A stretch of 64,000 nt of DNA from Thermohalobaculum sp038534135 (GTDB lineage: Bacteria; Pseudomonadota; Alphaproteobacteria; Rhodobacterales; Rhodobacteraceae), in the NCBI GenBank assembly GCA_038534135.1, contig JBCAXJ010000002.1, positions 62,001 to 126,000 of the forward strand, read 5' to 3'. Under the pieces are notes generated by a model. That model did not search any database, was not told where the DNA came from, and saw only the letters and a program-made list of their open reading frames with translations. Numbering within the stretch: position 1 is the first letter of the stretch; every line of letters begins with the position of its first letter. Positions 1 to 7,503 of this stretch are shown piece by piece. The translations under genes were made by a program, and so were the position numbers.

Positions 1-1911
1 ACTGGACGAACCGGACCGTCGGCCGAGACGACTGAACGGATCGCTCCGCGCCCATCGGCTGATGCCGTGCCGTGTCTTGTCCCAATAGTAAGGCGCGACG
101 ATCAGTTCGATGACGGCCTTCCAGGCTGCCGCTGCACCCAGCGTCCAGTAAATCGGCAGTGTCGGCAGAACCCAAAGCAGGCCAAGCGTTTTGCGTCGCC
201 AAAGAGCCAGCGCGGCACAACCCAGCATCACCACCTGCCCGGCAATCAATGATAAAGCCAGCGGAGTCCGGGCCCAACCGGGCATCGGATCGAGGAGAAT
301 GGGCGCACCGTTGATCAATGCGATAAGCACGGCGATCCAAAAGACCGGAAGCGCCAGGTAAGTCACCGCACCGCCCAGGAACAGAATGTTCAAGCCGACA
401 AAGCCGCCCGGACCAAGATCGCGCCAAAGCCGCGCGGGTGACCGCATGTGACTGAGCCATGTCATCATATAGCCCTTCAGCCAACGCGACCGTTGCCGGA
501 TCCAAGGGAGCGTGCGGCAATTGGCCTCCTCCCAGGTTACGGTCTTCAGAACATCGCAGCGCAAACCGCGCCGCGCCAGCCTCATCCCCAGATCGGCGTC
601 TTCGGTCACGTTGTGCGCGTCCCAGCCGTTCAAATCCATCAGAGCCGACCGGCGGAAGTAGACCGAGGTGCCGCCCAACGGGATCGGCAGGCCCAGCCGC
701 TGGAAGCCGCGCAACAAGACGTCGAACCAGATTGCGTACTCGATCTGGAAACAGCGCGTGATCCAGTTCTCGGTCGCGTTGAAATAGGCAAGCTGGCATT
801 GCACGCAGGCAATCTGCGGGGGCGCCCGGCGCAGATGCTCGGCGACCGCCATAAGCTGCCCGGGGTCCGGACGGTCCTCGGCATCCAGAATGCCGATCAC
901 ATCGCCATCGCAGAAATCCAGCGCCGCGTTCATCGCGCGCGGTTTGGTCCGAGGGCGCCCGTCCGGAACGGCCAGCACCTGAACCCAGGGCGGAAGCTCG
1001 GCCAGATCTGCGGCCAACCGCGTGGCGTCGTCGTTTTCCTCGAGCAGCAGCTTTACGTCCAGCAGCTCGCGCGGATAGTCCAGACGCTGGAGCGCTGCGA
1101 CAATCGTCGCAATCATCCCGGCTTCGCGATAGAGCGGAATGAGCAAGCTGATCTTCGGCAGCGGCCGCCGGTCGGCCAGCGCCACCGTACCCTCGGCCGC
1201 TTCCATCGGTGTTTCGATCGGGCCGCTCGCAAAGGCTGCCGAAAGCCTGAGCGCCATGGTCATCATATTCAGGCCAAGAACCAGGGCACACATGACGGCA
1301 AAGCCGAGGCTCGAATGCGCGATCAGGGCCGCGCCGCACGCGGCCAGTCCGCCAAGGCAGGTCCAGCGTATAGCACCCAAGGCGCGCACGCTTTCATCGT
1401 CCGGTGTTCGGTGTGCGGCATGCGAAGCAACCTGCTCGCCGCACATTTGCAGGATTTCCCGATCAATGCTCGCTTGGTCGGCCACCGCGAAGAAGGCCAT
1501 GCCATGGTCGGGTGCCATATCGTTCAAAGCCTGCTGGCGCTGGTCAGGCTTTCCCGTGACATAAACCGGAATGCCGCCGATCTGCCGCCAGGGAAGAACC
1601 CTGTGGCGGAGTGCGGCGTCGGCCTCGGAGTCCTTGAGAGCGCGTTCCTCGACGCGGTCCTGCATCAGATCGACATGACCGATGTCGTAGAGATCGGCCT
1701 GAGCACGCGCGACCTCTGCGCGGCTGACGAGGCCGTGCGCGATAAGAACGTCGGCGATCGGCGCTTTGCTGAGCGCTTGAGCTTCCCGAGCGCCACGCAG
1801 ATCATCTTCGGTGAGAGCTCCCTCGGCGAGCAGCATGTCGGCCAGGGACGTGGCGGTTTCGCGTGCATCCGTGTCCGTGCCGCCAACCAGCTCGAATCGC
1901 AGTCTCGCCAT
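1..1911 (-). CDS. Family 2 glycosyltransferase with N-terminal GspE-N/MshEN-like domain (3' end missing)
   Basis: Predicted processive membrane glycosyltransferase for an exported polysaccharide. At least 637 residues are read before the gene leaves the window at base 1. Residues about 15-160 resemble the GspE N-terminal (MshEN) module. A membrane segment pair follows, then the catalytic domain with an Asp-Ala-Glu-Asp motif, a TEDAD motif and RQRSRW (the QxxRW signature). Several more membrane helices follow. The GT2 signatures are directly visible; substrate is unknown. The start ATG at 1911 is the first Met of the open frame and fits the GspE-N domain. MshEN domains elsewhere bind c-di-GMP, so allosteric control is possible but is only inference. 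Confidence 0.85.
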   Translation of the reverse strand, partial: MARLRFELVGGTDTDARETATSLADMLLAEGALTEDDLRGAREAQALSKAPIADVLIAHGLVSRAEVARAQADLYDIGHVDLMQDRVEERALKDSEADAALRHRVLPWRQIGGIPVYVTGKPDQRQQALNDMAPDHGMAFFAVADQASIDREILQMCGEQVASHAAHRTPDDESVRALGAIRWTCLGGLAACGAALIAHSSLGFAVMCALVLGLNMMTMALRLSAAFASGPIETPMEAAEGTVALADRRPLPKISLLIPLYREAGMIATIVAALQRLDYPRELLDVKLLLEENDDATRLAADLAELPPWVQVLAVPDGRPRTKPRAMNAALDFCDGDVIGILDAEDRPDPGQLMAVAEHLRRAPPQIACVQCQLAYFNATENWITRCFQIEYAIWFDVLLRGFQRLGLPIPLGGTSVYFRRSALMDLNGWDAHNVTEDADLGMRLARRGLRCDVLKTVTWEEANCRTLPWIRQRSRWLKGYMMTWLSHMRSPARLWRDLGPGGFVGLNILFLGGAVTYLALPVFWIAVLIALINGAPILLDPMPGWARTPLALSLIAGQVVMLGCAALALWRRKTLGLLWVLPTLPIYWTLGAAAAWKAVIELIVAPYYWDKTRHGISRWARSDPFSRLGRRSGSSS

Positions 1912-2031
1912 TCCGGCTTGCCAGTCGTGGATCAATAGAGATTTCTTCGAGTTCCTCGCATCACGAAGGTTAAGGGCGCCTTAACTGCGAACGCCGCGGA
2001 CGGCGTGGTCACGGCGTCGCGTCTGCAAACT

Positions 2032-2604
2032 TCAAGTACGTTTGTGGAGATCCAAGAAGATATGCCCGGTGGTTGTACCGTACAGCGCGGCCTGGTTTCT
2101 CGTCCACGCCCGCCAATTGTTGACCGGTATCAAGTAGACGCCAAAATTTGGCTCGAAGACCCGTACTGTCTCATCCGCATAGCGCATGTGCAGAATAGCG
2201 TGCGCTCCTCGAACGACGTCTCCGTGTTCATCGGCCCTCATATGGTAGAAGGAGTGCAGTGCCATCGTGTGCGGCGCGATCGAGTGTTCGCTGAGATTTT
2301 CATCTGATGTGATGTCGTCGAAGTCAAGTCCATGTTTGTGCAAGTACTTTCGCATGTAAGTCTGGCCCGAAAATATTGCGTCGATCGACGCCTCAGTTTG
2401 CTCTTGAATGATGTTGGCCGCCTTGGCACGGAGCTCGTCTAGAATTCGTTCCGATCGATGCCGCCCATTCATAACTGCCTTGGCGTAGTGAAAACAGAAA
2501 GTCAGGCAGCTTCCGTTTTTACGTGCATTCTGCTGAACTCTGTTTCCAATGCAGTGCGGTTCCATGACAGATTCTTGAGAGAATGCTGCTATAGGACTTG
2601 TCAT
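2032..2604 (-). CDS. YopT-like (peptidase family C58) putative cysteine protease
   Basis: A 190-residue protein with the C58 layout: Cys33 in NGSCLTF, His135 in RGAHAILHM and, 16 residues later, FEPNFGVY, which matches the DPNFG motif of YopT. In YopT the His-Asp distance is also 16, but here the acidic residue is Glu151, not Asp. Family C58 enzymes are secreted effectors or toxins cleaving host or target proteins; that role is inferred. A strong ribosome site (AAGGGAGT) precedes ATG 2604. The gene and its flanks are clearly more AT-rich than neighbours and it has no operon partner, suggesting transfer. It could be a relative with a different activity. Confidence 0.6.
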   Translation of the reverse strand: MTSPIAAFSQESVMEPHCIGNRVQQNARKNGSCLTFCFHYAKAVMNGRHRSERILDELRAKAANIIQEQTEASIDAIFSGQTYMRKYLHKHGLDFDDITSDENLSEHSIAPHTMALHSFYHMRADEHGDVVRGAHAILHMRYADETVRVFEPNFGVYLIPVNNWRAWTRNQAALYGTTTGHIFLDLHKRT

Positions 2605-2781
2605 TTCTGACTCCCTTCAATTGATGCTTGATTTTTCCAGCGATTTTTCAGATCTTCATTTGATCTGTATTGATGTTACGCGGTGGGTAATTTTTTGGAT
2701 CAACATACTTCTGAATTATTTATTTTCTCAATTGTGACAACTGATACAGAATTTATGGCGGCCCGGTTTTCGGCCCGCGCC

Positions 2782-2835
2782 GTCGCAGAGTGCCGATTGC
2801 CCGGGACAATACTCCCGGCGTGTAGTATCTGCGAC
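2782..2835. repeat. Nested inverted repeat upstream of the ferredoxin gene
   Basis: GTCGCAGA (2782-2789) is the exact reverse complement of TCTGCGAC (2828-2835), and inside it CCGGG (2801-2805) pairs with CCCGG (2814-2818). It lies in the 312-bp gene-free stretch 2605-2916, about 80 bp before the ferredoxin start. It could form a two-tier hairpin in the 5' leader or bind a regulator. The rest of that stretch is AT-rich and holds nothing else recognisable. Confidence 0.4.
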
Positions 2836-2916
2836 TTGAACATCACGCTGCGCCGCGAGCGGAAACTCCTCTGCCGCCGTCCGAAAGACCCTGTGACGAC
2901 ATGAGAACGAGCGCGC

Positions 2917-3267
2917 ATGACATCTGATGGGCCCGCCAAAGCCACGCACCTCATTGAGTTGCGAAACCGATCTGGCGCCGTTATCGAGTGCCGCGCAGAC
3001 GAGGCAATCTACGACGCATGTCTTCGGCAAGGCTTTCAGTTGCCCATTGCCTGCGCATACGGCGGGTGCATCACCTGTGCGGCTCGGCTGATCGAGGGCA
3101 AGGTTCGTCAACCCGGCGGGACGGCACTTAACAGGCGTCAGAGCCAGGCCGGATACATCCTGCTCTGCGTCGCCGAACCCAAGGCAGACTGCGTGCTGGA
3201 GGTCGGGGTCGAGAGCCATGATGACCTCTACCAGAACCCGTTTGCGTCGCAGTCGCGGCGGCGCTAG
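2917..3267 (+). CDS. Plant-type 2Fe-2S ferredoxin
   Basis: Small soluble electron carrier of 116 residues. The cluster ligands are Cys46, Cys51, Cys54 (CAYGGCITC) and Cys84, the C-x4-C-x2-C-x29-C spacing of plant-type [2Fe-2S] ferredoxins. No reductase or oxygenase partner sits beside it, so its redox partner cannot be named. The C-terminus is unusually Arg/Ser-rich. It converges with the minus-strand gene that ends at 3280. Confidence 0.85.
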   Translation: MTSDGPAKATHLIELRNRSGAVIECRADEAIYDACLRQGFQLPIACAYGGCITCAARLIEGKVRQPGGTALNRRQSQAGYILLCVAEPKADCVLEVGVESHDDLYQNPFASQSRRR

Positions 3268-3279
3268 GTCCGATAGCGG

Positions 3280-3894
3280 CTATGTGAACCTCACCTGCGG
3301 TTCGTAACCGGCCTTGATCACATCGACGATCGGTTTCGGTGTCAGGACCGTCACATGCTTGGGCGCCGGACCAGCTTCCAGATACCGCCCGTCCGCCAGC
3401 GAAAGGTGCCACATACCGCCCTGCCATAACATCATGGGCAAGTGCTCGGCTTCAGGCACCATCACGAACGTCCCGTCCGGCAACTCATTTGTCCGCGCTG
3501 CATAGCGCACCTGTTCGCGCTTGCGCGTGACCCGCGACCGGTGGAGGTGTTTGTCTATCATCCGAGGGCCGGCACCGTCGAGCCGTGCAGCGCGCCAGGC
3601 ATCCATGAACCGGTGGTAGTCGCGGTACCGGCACTGACCGCACGGGCGATGCCCTGCTGCCAGGGCAGCCGCCTCGTCCCAGAAAAACAATGCTGTCCAG
3701 CAGCCCGGCGGCATCGGATGGCGATGACGGCCCTTGAACTCGGTCACGCAGCAGACCCAGTTCTGATGTCGCCACCTGCGGACACCAAGTTCCCCCGACG
3801 CATCGTGGATGCATCCGCGATTGCCCATCAGCGCGCCGCGCCAGGGCGCCCGTTCGATCGAGCCGAATGGTGTGACACGGTTCTGCAGCGGCAT
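3280..3894 (-). CDS. Conserved hypothetical protein with RPCGQCRYRDY motif
   Basis: A 204-residue soluble protein of a conserved family seen widely in Proteobacteria without assigned function. Visible hallmarks are the N-terminus MPLQNRVTPFG, a GNRG motif, Cys-Cys at 48-49, and a central RPCGQCRYRDY (Cys85, Cys88) that could bind a metal. A perfect AGGAGG ribosome site lies 5-6 bases before ATG 3894, fixing the start. It is divergent from the VOC gene beginning at 3958, with only 63 bp between them. No function is proposed. Confidence 0.7.
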   Translation of the reverse strand: MPLQNRVTPFGSIERAPWRGALMGNRGCIHDASGELGVRRWRHQNWVCCVTEFKGRHRHPMPPGCWTALFFWDEAAALAAGHRPCGQCRYRDYHRFMDAWRAARLDGAGPRMIDKHLHRSRVTRKREQVRYAARTNELPDGTFVMVPEAEHLPMMLWQGGMWHLSLADGRYLEAGPAPKHVTVLTPKPIVDVIKAGYEPQVRFT

Positions 3895-3957
3895 GGCGTC
3901 CTCCTGGCCCGGAGGCTACACCTACGGTTGCGGTGTTTCTGGAACAAGGAGAATGAC

Positions 3958-4410
3958 ATGCTGCAGGAACGCGGGTTCACGGTTCGCACGCTTGGAGAGA
4001 TCGCCATCCGCTGCGCTGACATCGAAGCGATGGAGGCATTTTATCGCGACACCATAGGGCTTCCGGTTTTATCGGGCGGGTACCGCGACGGGATCGCCTT
4101 CTTCAATCTCGGTGAGAGCTACGGCGGCCACACTTCGGTGCTTGCCCTGTTCCAGCACGACACGCCACAACGAGCGGTGCATCCTGATGCGCCACAGGTT
4201 CCGATCACAGGGGCAAGATCGTCCCTGCACCACCTGGCGCTGACGGTCGATGCCGCGGAGCAGCAGGCGGTGATAACGTGGTACGAGGCCAAAGGGCTGG
4301 ACTACCGGATCGAGGATTTCCCTTGGATCGGGTGGCGCGGAATCTTCACGACAGATCCGGAAGGAAACACTGTGGAACTGGTCGCCAAGGTGGCGGAGCC
4401 GTCGCCTTAA
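3958..4410 (+). CDS. VOC superfamily (glyoxalase/dioxygenase-like) protein
   Basis: A 150-residue vicinal-oxygen-chelate protein with two beta-alpha-beta-beta-beta modules. IAIRCADIEAMEAFYRDTIG opens the first module, LHHLALTV the second, and DPEGNTVELV closes the fold. Metal ligands would be the second-module His and the terminal Glu. The substrate is not predictable. Start ATG 3958 was chosen because AAGGAGAA lies just upstream and the fold begins at once; the frame stays open further upstream but that part overlaps the divergent gene. Confidence 0.8.
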   Translation: MLQERGFTVRTLGEIAIRCADIEAMEAFYRDTIGLPVLSGGYRDGIAFFNLGESYGGHTSVLALFQHDTPQRAVHPDAPQVPITGARSSLHHLALTVDAAEQQAVITWYEAKGLDYRIEDFPWIGWRGIFTTDPEGNTVELVAKVAEPSP

Positions 4411-4417
4411 CGGTTCC

Positions 4418-4633
4418 TCAGCTTTTTGACTCGGCGCCGTAGGTAACCCTCAGGCCCGCTGGGGCCTTCCAGACGCCCTTTTCCGTCTCGCCAATATAGC
4501 GGCTCTTGGCGCCGAACGTCCCGGCCTCGGTATCCAGTAATCCGCCGCCACACGTCCTATCGAGCGCATCGTCGTCTAATGCCTCGATTGTCAACGCGGG
4601 GCCACCTGCCGCGCGCTTCGTTTTGTCAGACAT
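4418..4633 (-). CDS. Small double-glycine-leader peptide (71 aa), second of a pair
   Basis: Short acidic leader with LTIEALDDDALDRTCGGG around residues 15-31, resembling double-glycine leaders of bacteriocins and RiPP precursors (L-x-D-x-x-L/D-x-x-x-GG). The remaining 40 residues (Tyr, Trp, Lys, Gly rich, no Cys) would be the core. The start codon overlaps the stop of the upstream peptide gene as TGATG, so translation is coupled. No maturation enzyme or peptidase-ABC transporter lies within the window near it. It could instead be a small secreted or regulatory protein. Confidence 0.5.
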   Translation of the reverse strand: MSDKTKRAAGGPALTIEALDDDALDRTCGGGLLDTEAGTFGAKSRYIGETEKGVWKAPAGLRVTYGAESKS

Positions 4634-4887
4634 CACAGATGCGTCGCGTCGCAGAGTGTGTGGGTCGACGTTGCGACACCGCGTTCCAGTGTCACGGGTT
4701 CGAAGTTGGCAGTGCCTGCTCCGGACTCTGCCGACACACCAGCCTTGCACGCGCATTCACCGAAGCCGGACAACAGTGAACTTGTCTCCTCGGTCCGAAA
4801 AGCGACGCTCAGATTGACCACGAGCCCACCTTGCGCCGTGTCGAGATCACCGTCATTTAGAACCTCTGCCTGCTTATGATCCGTCAT
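4633..4887 (-). CDS. Small double-glycine-leader peptide (84 aa), first of a pair
   Basis: Begins MTDHKQAEVLNDGDLDTAQGG; the LNDGDLDTAQGG stretch is a near-ideal bacteriocin-type double-glycine leader of 21 residues. The 63-residue putative core contains GECACKAG and one more Cys near the C-terminus, and is rich in Ser, Thr and Gly. A GGAGAAG ribosome site precedes ATG 4887. It lies 91 bp behind ftsY in the same direction and is coupled to the next peptide by TGATG. The leader is visible in the sequence; the product class is inferred. Confidence 0.55.
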   Translation of the reverse strand: MTDHKQAEVLNDGDLDTAQGGLVVNLSVAFRTEETSSLLSGFGECACKAGVSAESGAGTANFEPVTLERGVATSTHTLCDATHL

Positions 4888-4978
4888 TGTCTTCTCCATA
4901 TCTGGGCTGGAGAATTGGACCACAAGCCGCATGTCCGATCTGTATCAGATGCTACCTGTCGTGCGAGAACACGTGGCA

Positions 4979-6013
4979 TCATCCGCGCCCGGTCAGCGCA
5001 TCGGCAAACTCCTCGGGATCGAACGGGGCGAGATCGTCAATCGCCTCGCCCACTCCGATCGCGTGGATCGGCAGGCCGAACTGATCGGCCAGCGACACCA
5101 GCACACCGCCTTTCGCCGTGCCATCAAGCTTCGTCATCACCAGCCCGGAGACGTCCGAGATTTTGCGAAAAATATCGACTTGATTGACGGCGTTTTGTCC
5201 CGTGGTCGCGTCCAGAACCAGCACGGTGTTGTGCGGCGCGCTCTCGTCTTTCTTGCGGATGACCCGGACAATCTTCGCGAGCTCTTCCATCAGATCCGAG
5301 CGGTTCTGAAGCCGACCCGCTGTGTCAATCAACAAGATGTCTGCGCCGTCGCCCTCGGCCCGACCCATCGCCTCGAACGCCAGTGACGCAGGGTCCGACC
5401 CTTGCTCGGCCGTCAAGACCGGCACGCCTGCGCGGTCGCCCCAGATCTGAAGCTGTTCGACCGCGGCGGCACGGAACGTATCACCTGCTGCGATGACCAC
5501 GGACTTGCCCGCTGATTTGAGCTGACTTGCGAGCTTGCCGATGGTCGTCGTCTTGCCAGAGCCATTGACGCCGACAACCAGCACAACCTGGGGCTTCCGG
5601 GGATACAACGGCAAAGGCCGCGCGACGGGTTCGAGGATCTTACCAACCTCGGCGGCCAGGGCGGCCTTGATGTCGTCAACCGTCATCGAGCGCCCGAACC
5701 GTCCCTCGGCCAGCCGCGCCGAGATCTTCATTGATGTCTCGACACCCATGTCGGACGTGATCAGAACCTCCTCGAGTTCCTCGAGCATATCGTCGTCCAG
5801 AACACGGCGCGGCGCGGATCCAGACCCGCCGATTGACCCGAGCGCGCGGCCCAGCATTCCGGTTTTCTTTGTCTCGGCTTCGGTTTCTACGGGCACGGTG
5901 GCGGGCGGTTCCGCGACCTCATCCGCACCTTCGTCGACGATCGCCGCGAGCCCTTCATCCAGTTTAGACGACGACTTGAAGAGCCGCTCTTTCATTTTCT
6001 TGAAGAAGGACAT
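4979..6013 (-). CDS. ftsY: Signal recognition particle receptor FtsY
   Basis: SRP-receptor GTPase of 344 residues that docks SRP-ribosome complexes at the inner membrane. An acidic/Lys-rich N-terminal region (residues 1-75) precedes the four-helix N domain and the GTPase with GVNGSGKTTT (P-loop), DTFRAAAVEQL, DTAGR and TKLDG. The C-terminal GVGEAIDDLAPFDPEEFA motif is diagnostic. Length is normal for alphaproteobacteria. The two small peptide genes follow on the same strand; the 146-bp region to 6160 separates it from a divergent gene. Confidence 0.98.
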   Translation of the reverse strand: MSFFKKMKERLFKSSSKLDEGLAAIVDEGADEVAEPPATVPVETEAETKKTGMLGRALGSIGGSGSAPRRVLDDDMLEELEEVLITSDMGVETSMKISARLAEGRFGRSMTVDDIKAALAAEVGKILEPVARPLPLYPRKPQVVLVVGVNGSGKTTTIGKLASQLKSAGKSVVIAAGDTFRAAAVEQLQIWGDRAGVPVLTAEQGSDPASLAFEAMGRAEGDGADILLIDTAGRLQNRSDLMEELAKIVRVIRKKDESAPHNTVLVLDATTGQNAVNQVDIFRKISDVSGLVMTKLDGTAKGGVLVSLADQFGLPIHAIGVGEAIDDLAPFDPEEFADALTGRG

Positions 6014-6159
6014 TGTTGCGCTCCGCTCAGGACAATCCGCACATATCCCCTGCGATCAGGATATGGAAGCGCCCGGCGACGACGCGCGACTGTGTTTACC
6101 TTTTGTCAAGCATGGACTCCTAGACCGGAGCGAAGTGCTGACCAGAAGGATGCGCGCTC

Positions 6160-7317
6160 ATGGGCTTGGCGAAGACTATCCGCTCATCGCAATCTCTGTT
6201 CCAATCTTTTCCGAAACCTGCTTTCAGCGGCGAAGGCACTTCGCCTGTAAACGTTCCGTCGGTCTCACGCCGTACGCCGATTGTACGTCGCATGCGCATC
6301 CTCGCGCCTGCGTTGATCCTGTTCTCGATCCTCGTGGGCGGCATCGGGATGCACACCAGCGTCGAGAGCAAGGCCCAACCGGGCCCGGAGGAGACCATCG
6401 CGAAAGTTCTGGCGGACGGAGGTTTGTTTCAGGCATCGCCGAACAGCTTTGATCAGCGCGCTCTGATATCCGAGCGCATAAATGCGCTTCACCAGACGCC
6501 CGATGTTGTCGTAATTGGTGATGGCGGTTGGCAATTCCTGCGCCAAGACTTGCGCTGGGAGCGTGAGTTGTTCGGAGCGTACATCGACACGCTCAAGGTT
6601 TCGGACATCTGGGCAATAATCCGGCAACTCGTGTCCGCAAACAGACTGCCCAAGACGATCGTTCTCGGCGTATCTCCGGACTTCATCATCACGGATCCGG
6701 ATCATCCGACACTCGTCGAACGCGTGACACGTTGGCTTGACCCCAGTCCCTCAGGCGCAAACGACGGGGGCAACCGGTTGAGCCATGCCGGAAAGTTCCG
6801 GCCCGCCGATCCGGAAGCCGTTGTCACGCTTCATCACGCCGAATTCGACACGCTGTTTCCGGATGGCTCGGTGATATGGTCACAAGACAGGGTGTCAGCC
6901 GACACATCCGATGACCTGAGCGCTGCGATCGACGCCATCGAATCGCGCTTAAAGAACACGAACGGGCGGGCGCGGTTCCGACCGATCGGAGCATTGAACT
7001 CCGTCATCGGACATCTCAAGCTCGCCGGGGTCGAGGTGCACCTTGCGCTTTCGCCGATGCACCCGATGGTGCACAGCAGCCTTCGAGGCACGCCTCAGAT
7101 GGATATTGTCGATCTGGGTACTGAACTGCTTCTGCAGACCGCGCGAACCTTCGATGCGGGCACGGTCGGGTCTTTCGAACCCGGGAAGGTAGAATGCAGC
7201 GCCGAAATCTTCGCGAACCTGCAAGTTCCTGGTTCGGAGTGCGTGGCTCGCCTGATCGATCAGGTGATCAGACCCAGCGGCGAGCCTCAGGACGCGATTG
7301 TTCTGACCCTGCGCTGA
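6160..7317 (+). CDS. Membrane-anchored SGNH-like protein, catalytic residues apparently lost
   Basis: A 385-residue protein with a 44-residue cytoplasmic leader, one membrane helix (about 46-66) and a periplasmic domain. DVVVIGDGGWQFL looks like block I of SGNH hydrolases but has Gly where the catalytic Ser is expected. Near the end, VGSFEPGKVECS...FANLQVPGSEC resembles the block that normally carries D-x-x-H, again without the His. Function is therefore unknown, possibly a polysaccharide-binding or scaffold role. AGAAGG upstream of ATG 6160 supports this start, although ATG 6292 directly before the helix is an alternative. Confidence 0.6.
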   Translation: MGLAKTIRSSQSLFQSFPKPAFSGEGTSPVNVPSVSRRTPIVRRMRILAPALILFSILVGGIGMHTSVESKAQPGPEETIAKVLADGGLFQASPNSFDQRALISERINALHQTPDVVVIGDGGWQFLRQDLRWERELFGAYIDTLKVSDIWAIIRQLVSANRLPKTIVLGVSPDFIITDPDHPTLVERVTRWLDPSPSGANDGGNRLSHAGKFRPADPEAVVTLHHAEFDTLFPDGSVIWSQDRVSADTSDDLSAAIDAIESRLKNTNGRARFRPIGALNSVIGHLKLAGVEVHLALSPMHPMVHSSLRGTPQMDIVDLGTELLLQTARTFDAGTVGSFEPGKVECSAEIFANLQVPGSECVARLIDQVIRPSGEPQDAIVLTLR

Positions 7318-7503
7318 CGTTCCGTCCCACCACAAAGTAGCACGCGCCCGGGATTCTGGATCCGCTGCCGACTACCATCCCTCGGAAAGGCATTCTTGCA
7401 GCCGGTAATTGCAGGAACGTGACAATAGGGGTCCTTGCTGAGGGCTGCTGTATCCGGGCACTGTATATCTCGAACACGGTTGAAAGCAGCATGTGGGACC
7501 GGG

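Noticed and set aside
448..1938. Long plus-strand open frame (496 codons) opposite the glycosyltransferase
   Set aside because: It is antisense to a gene with clear GT2 motifs and has an implausible His/Arg/Gln-rich composition without domains; a high-GC shadow frame.
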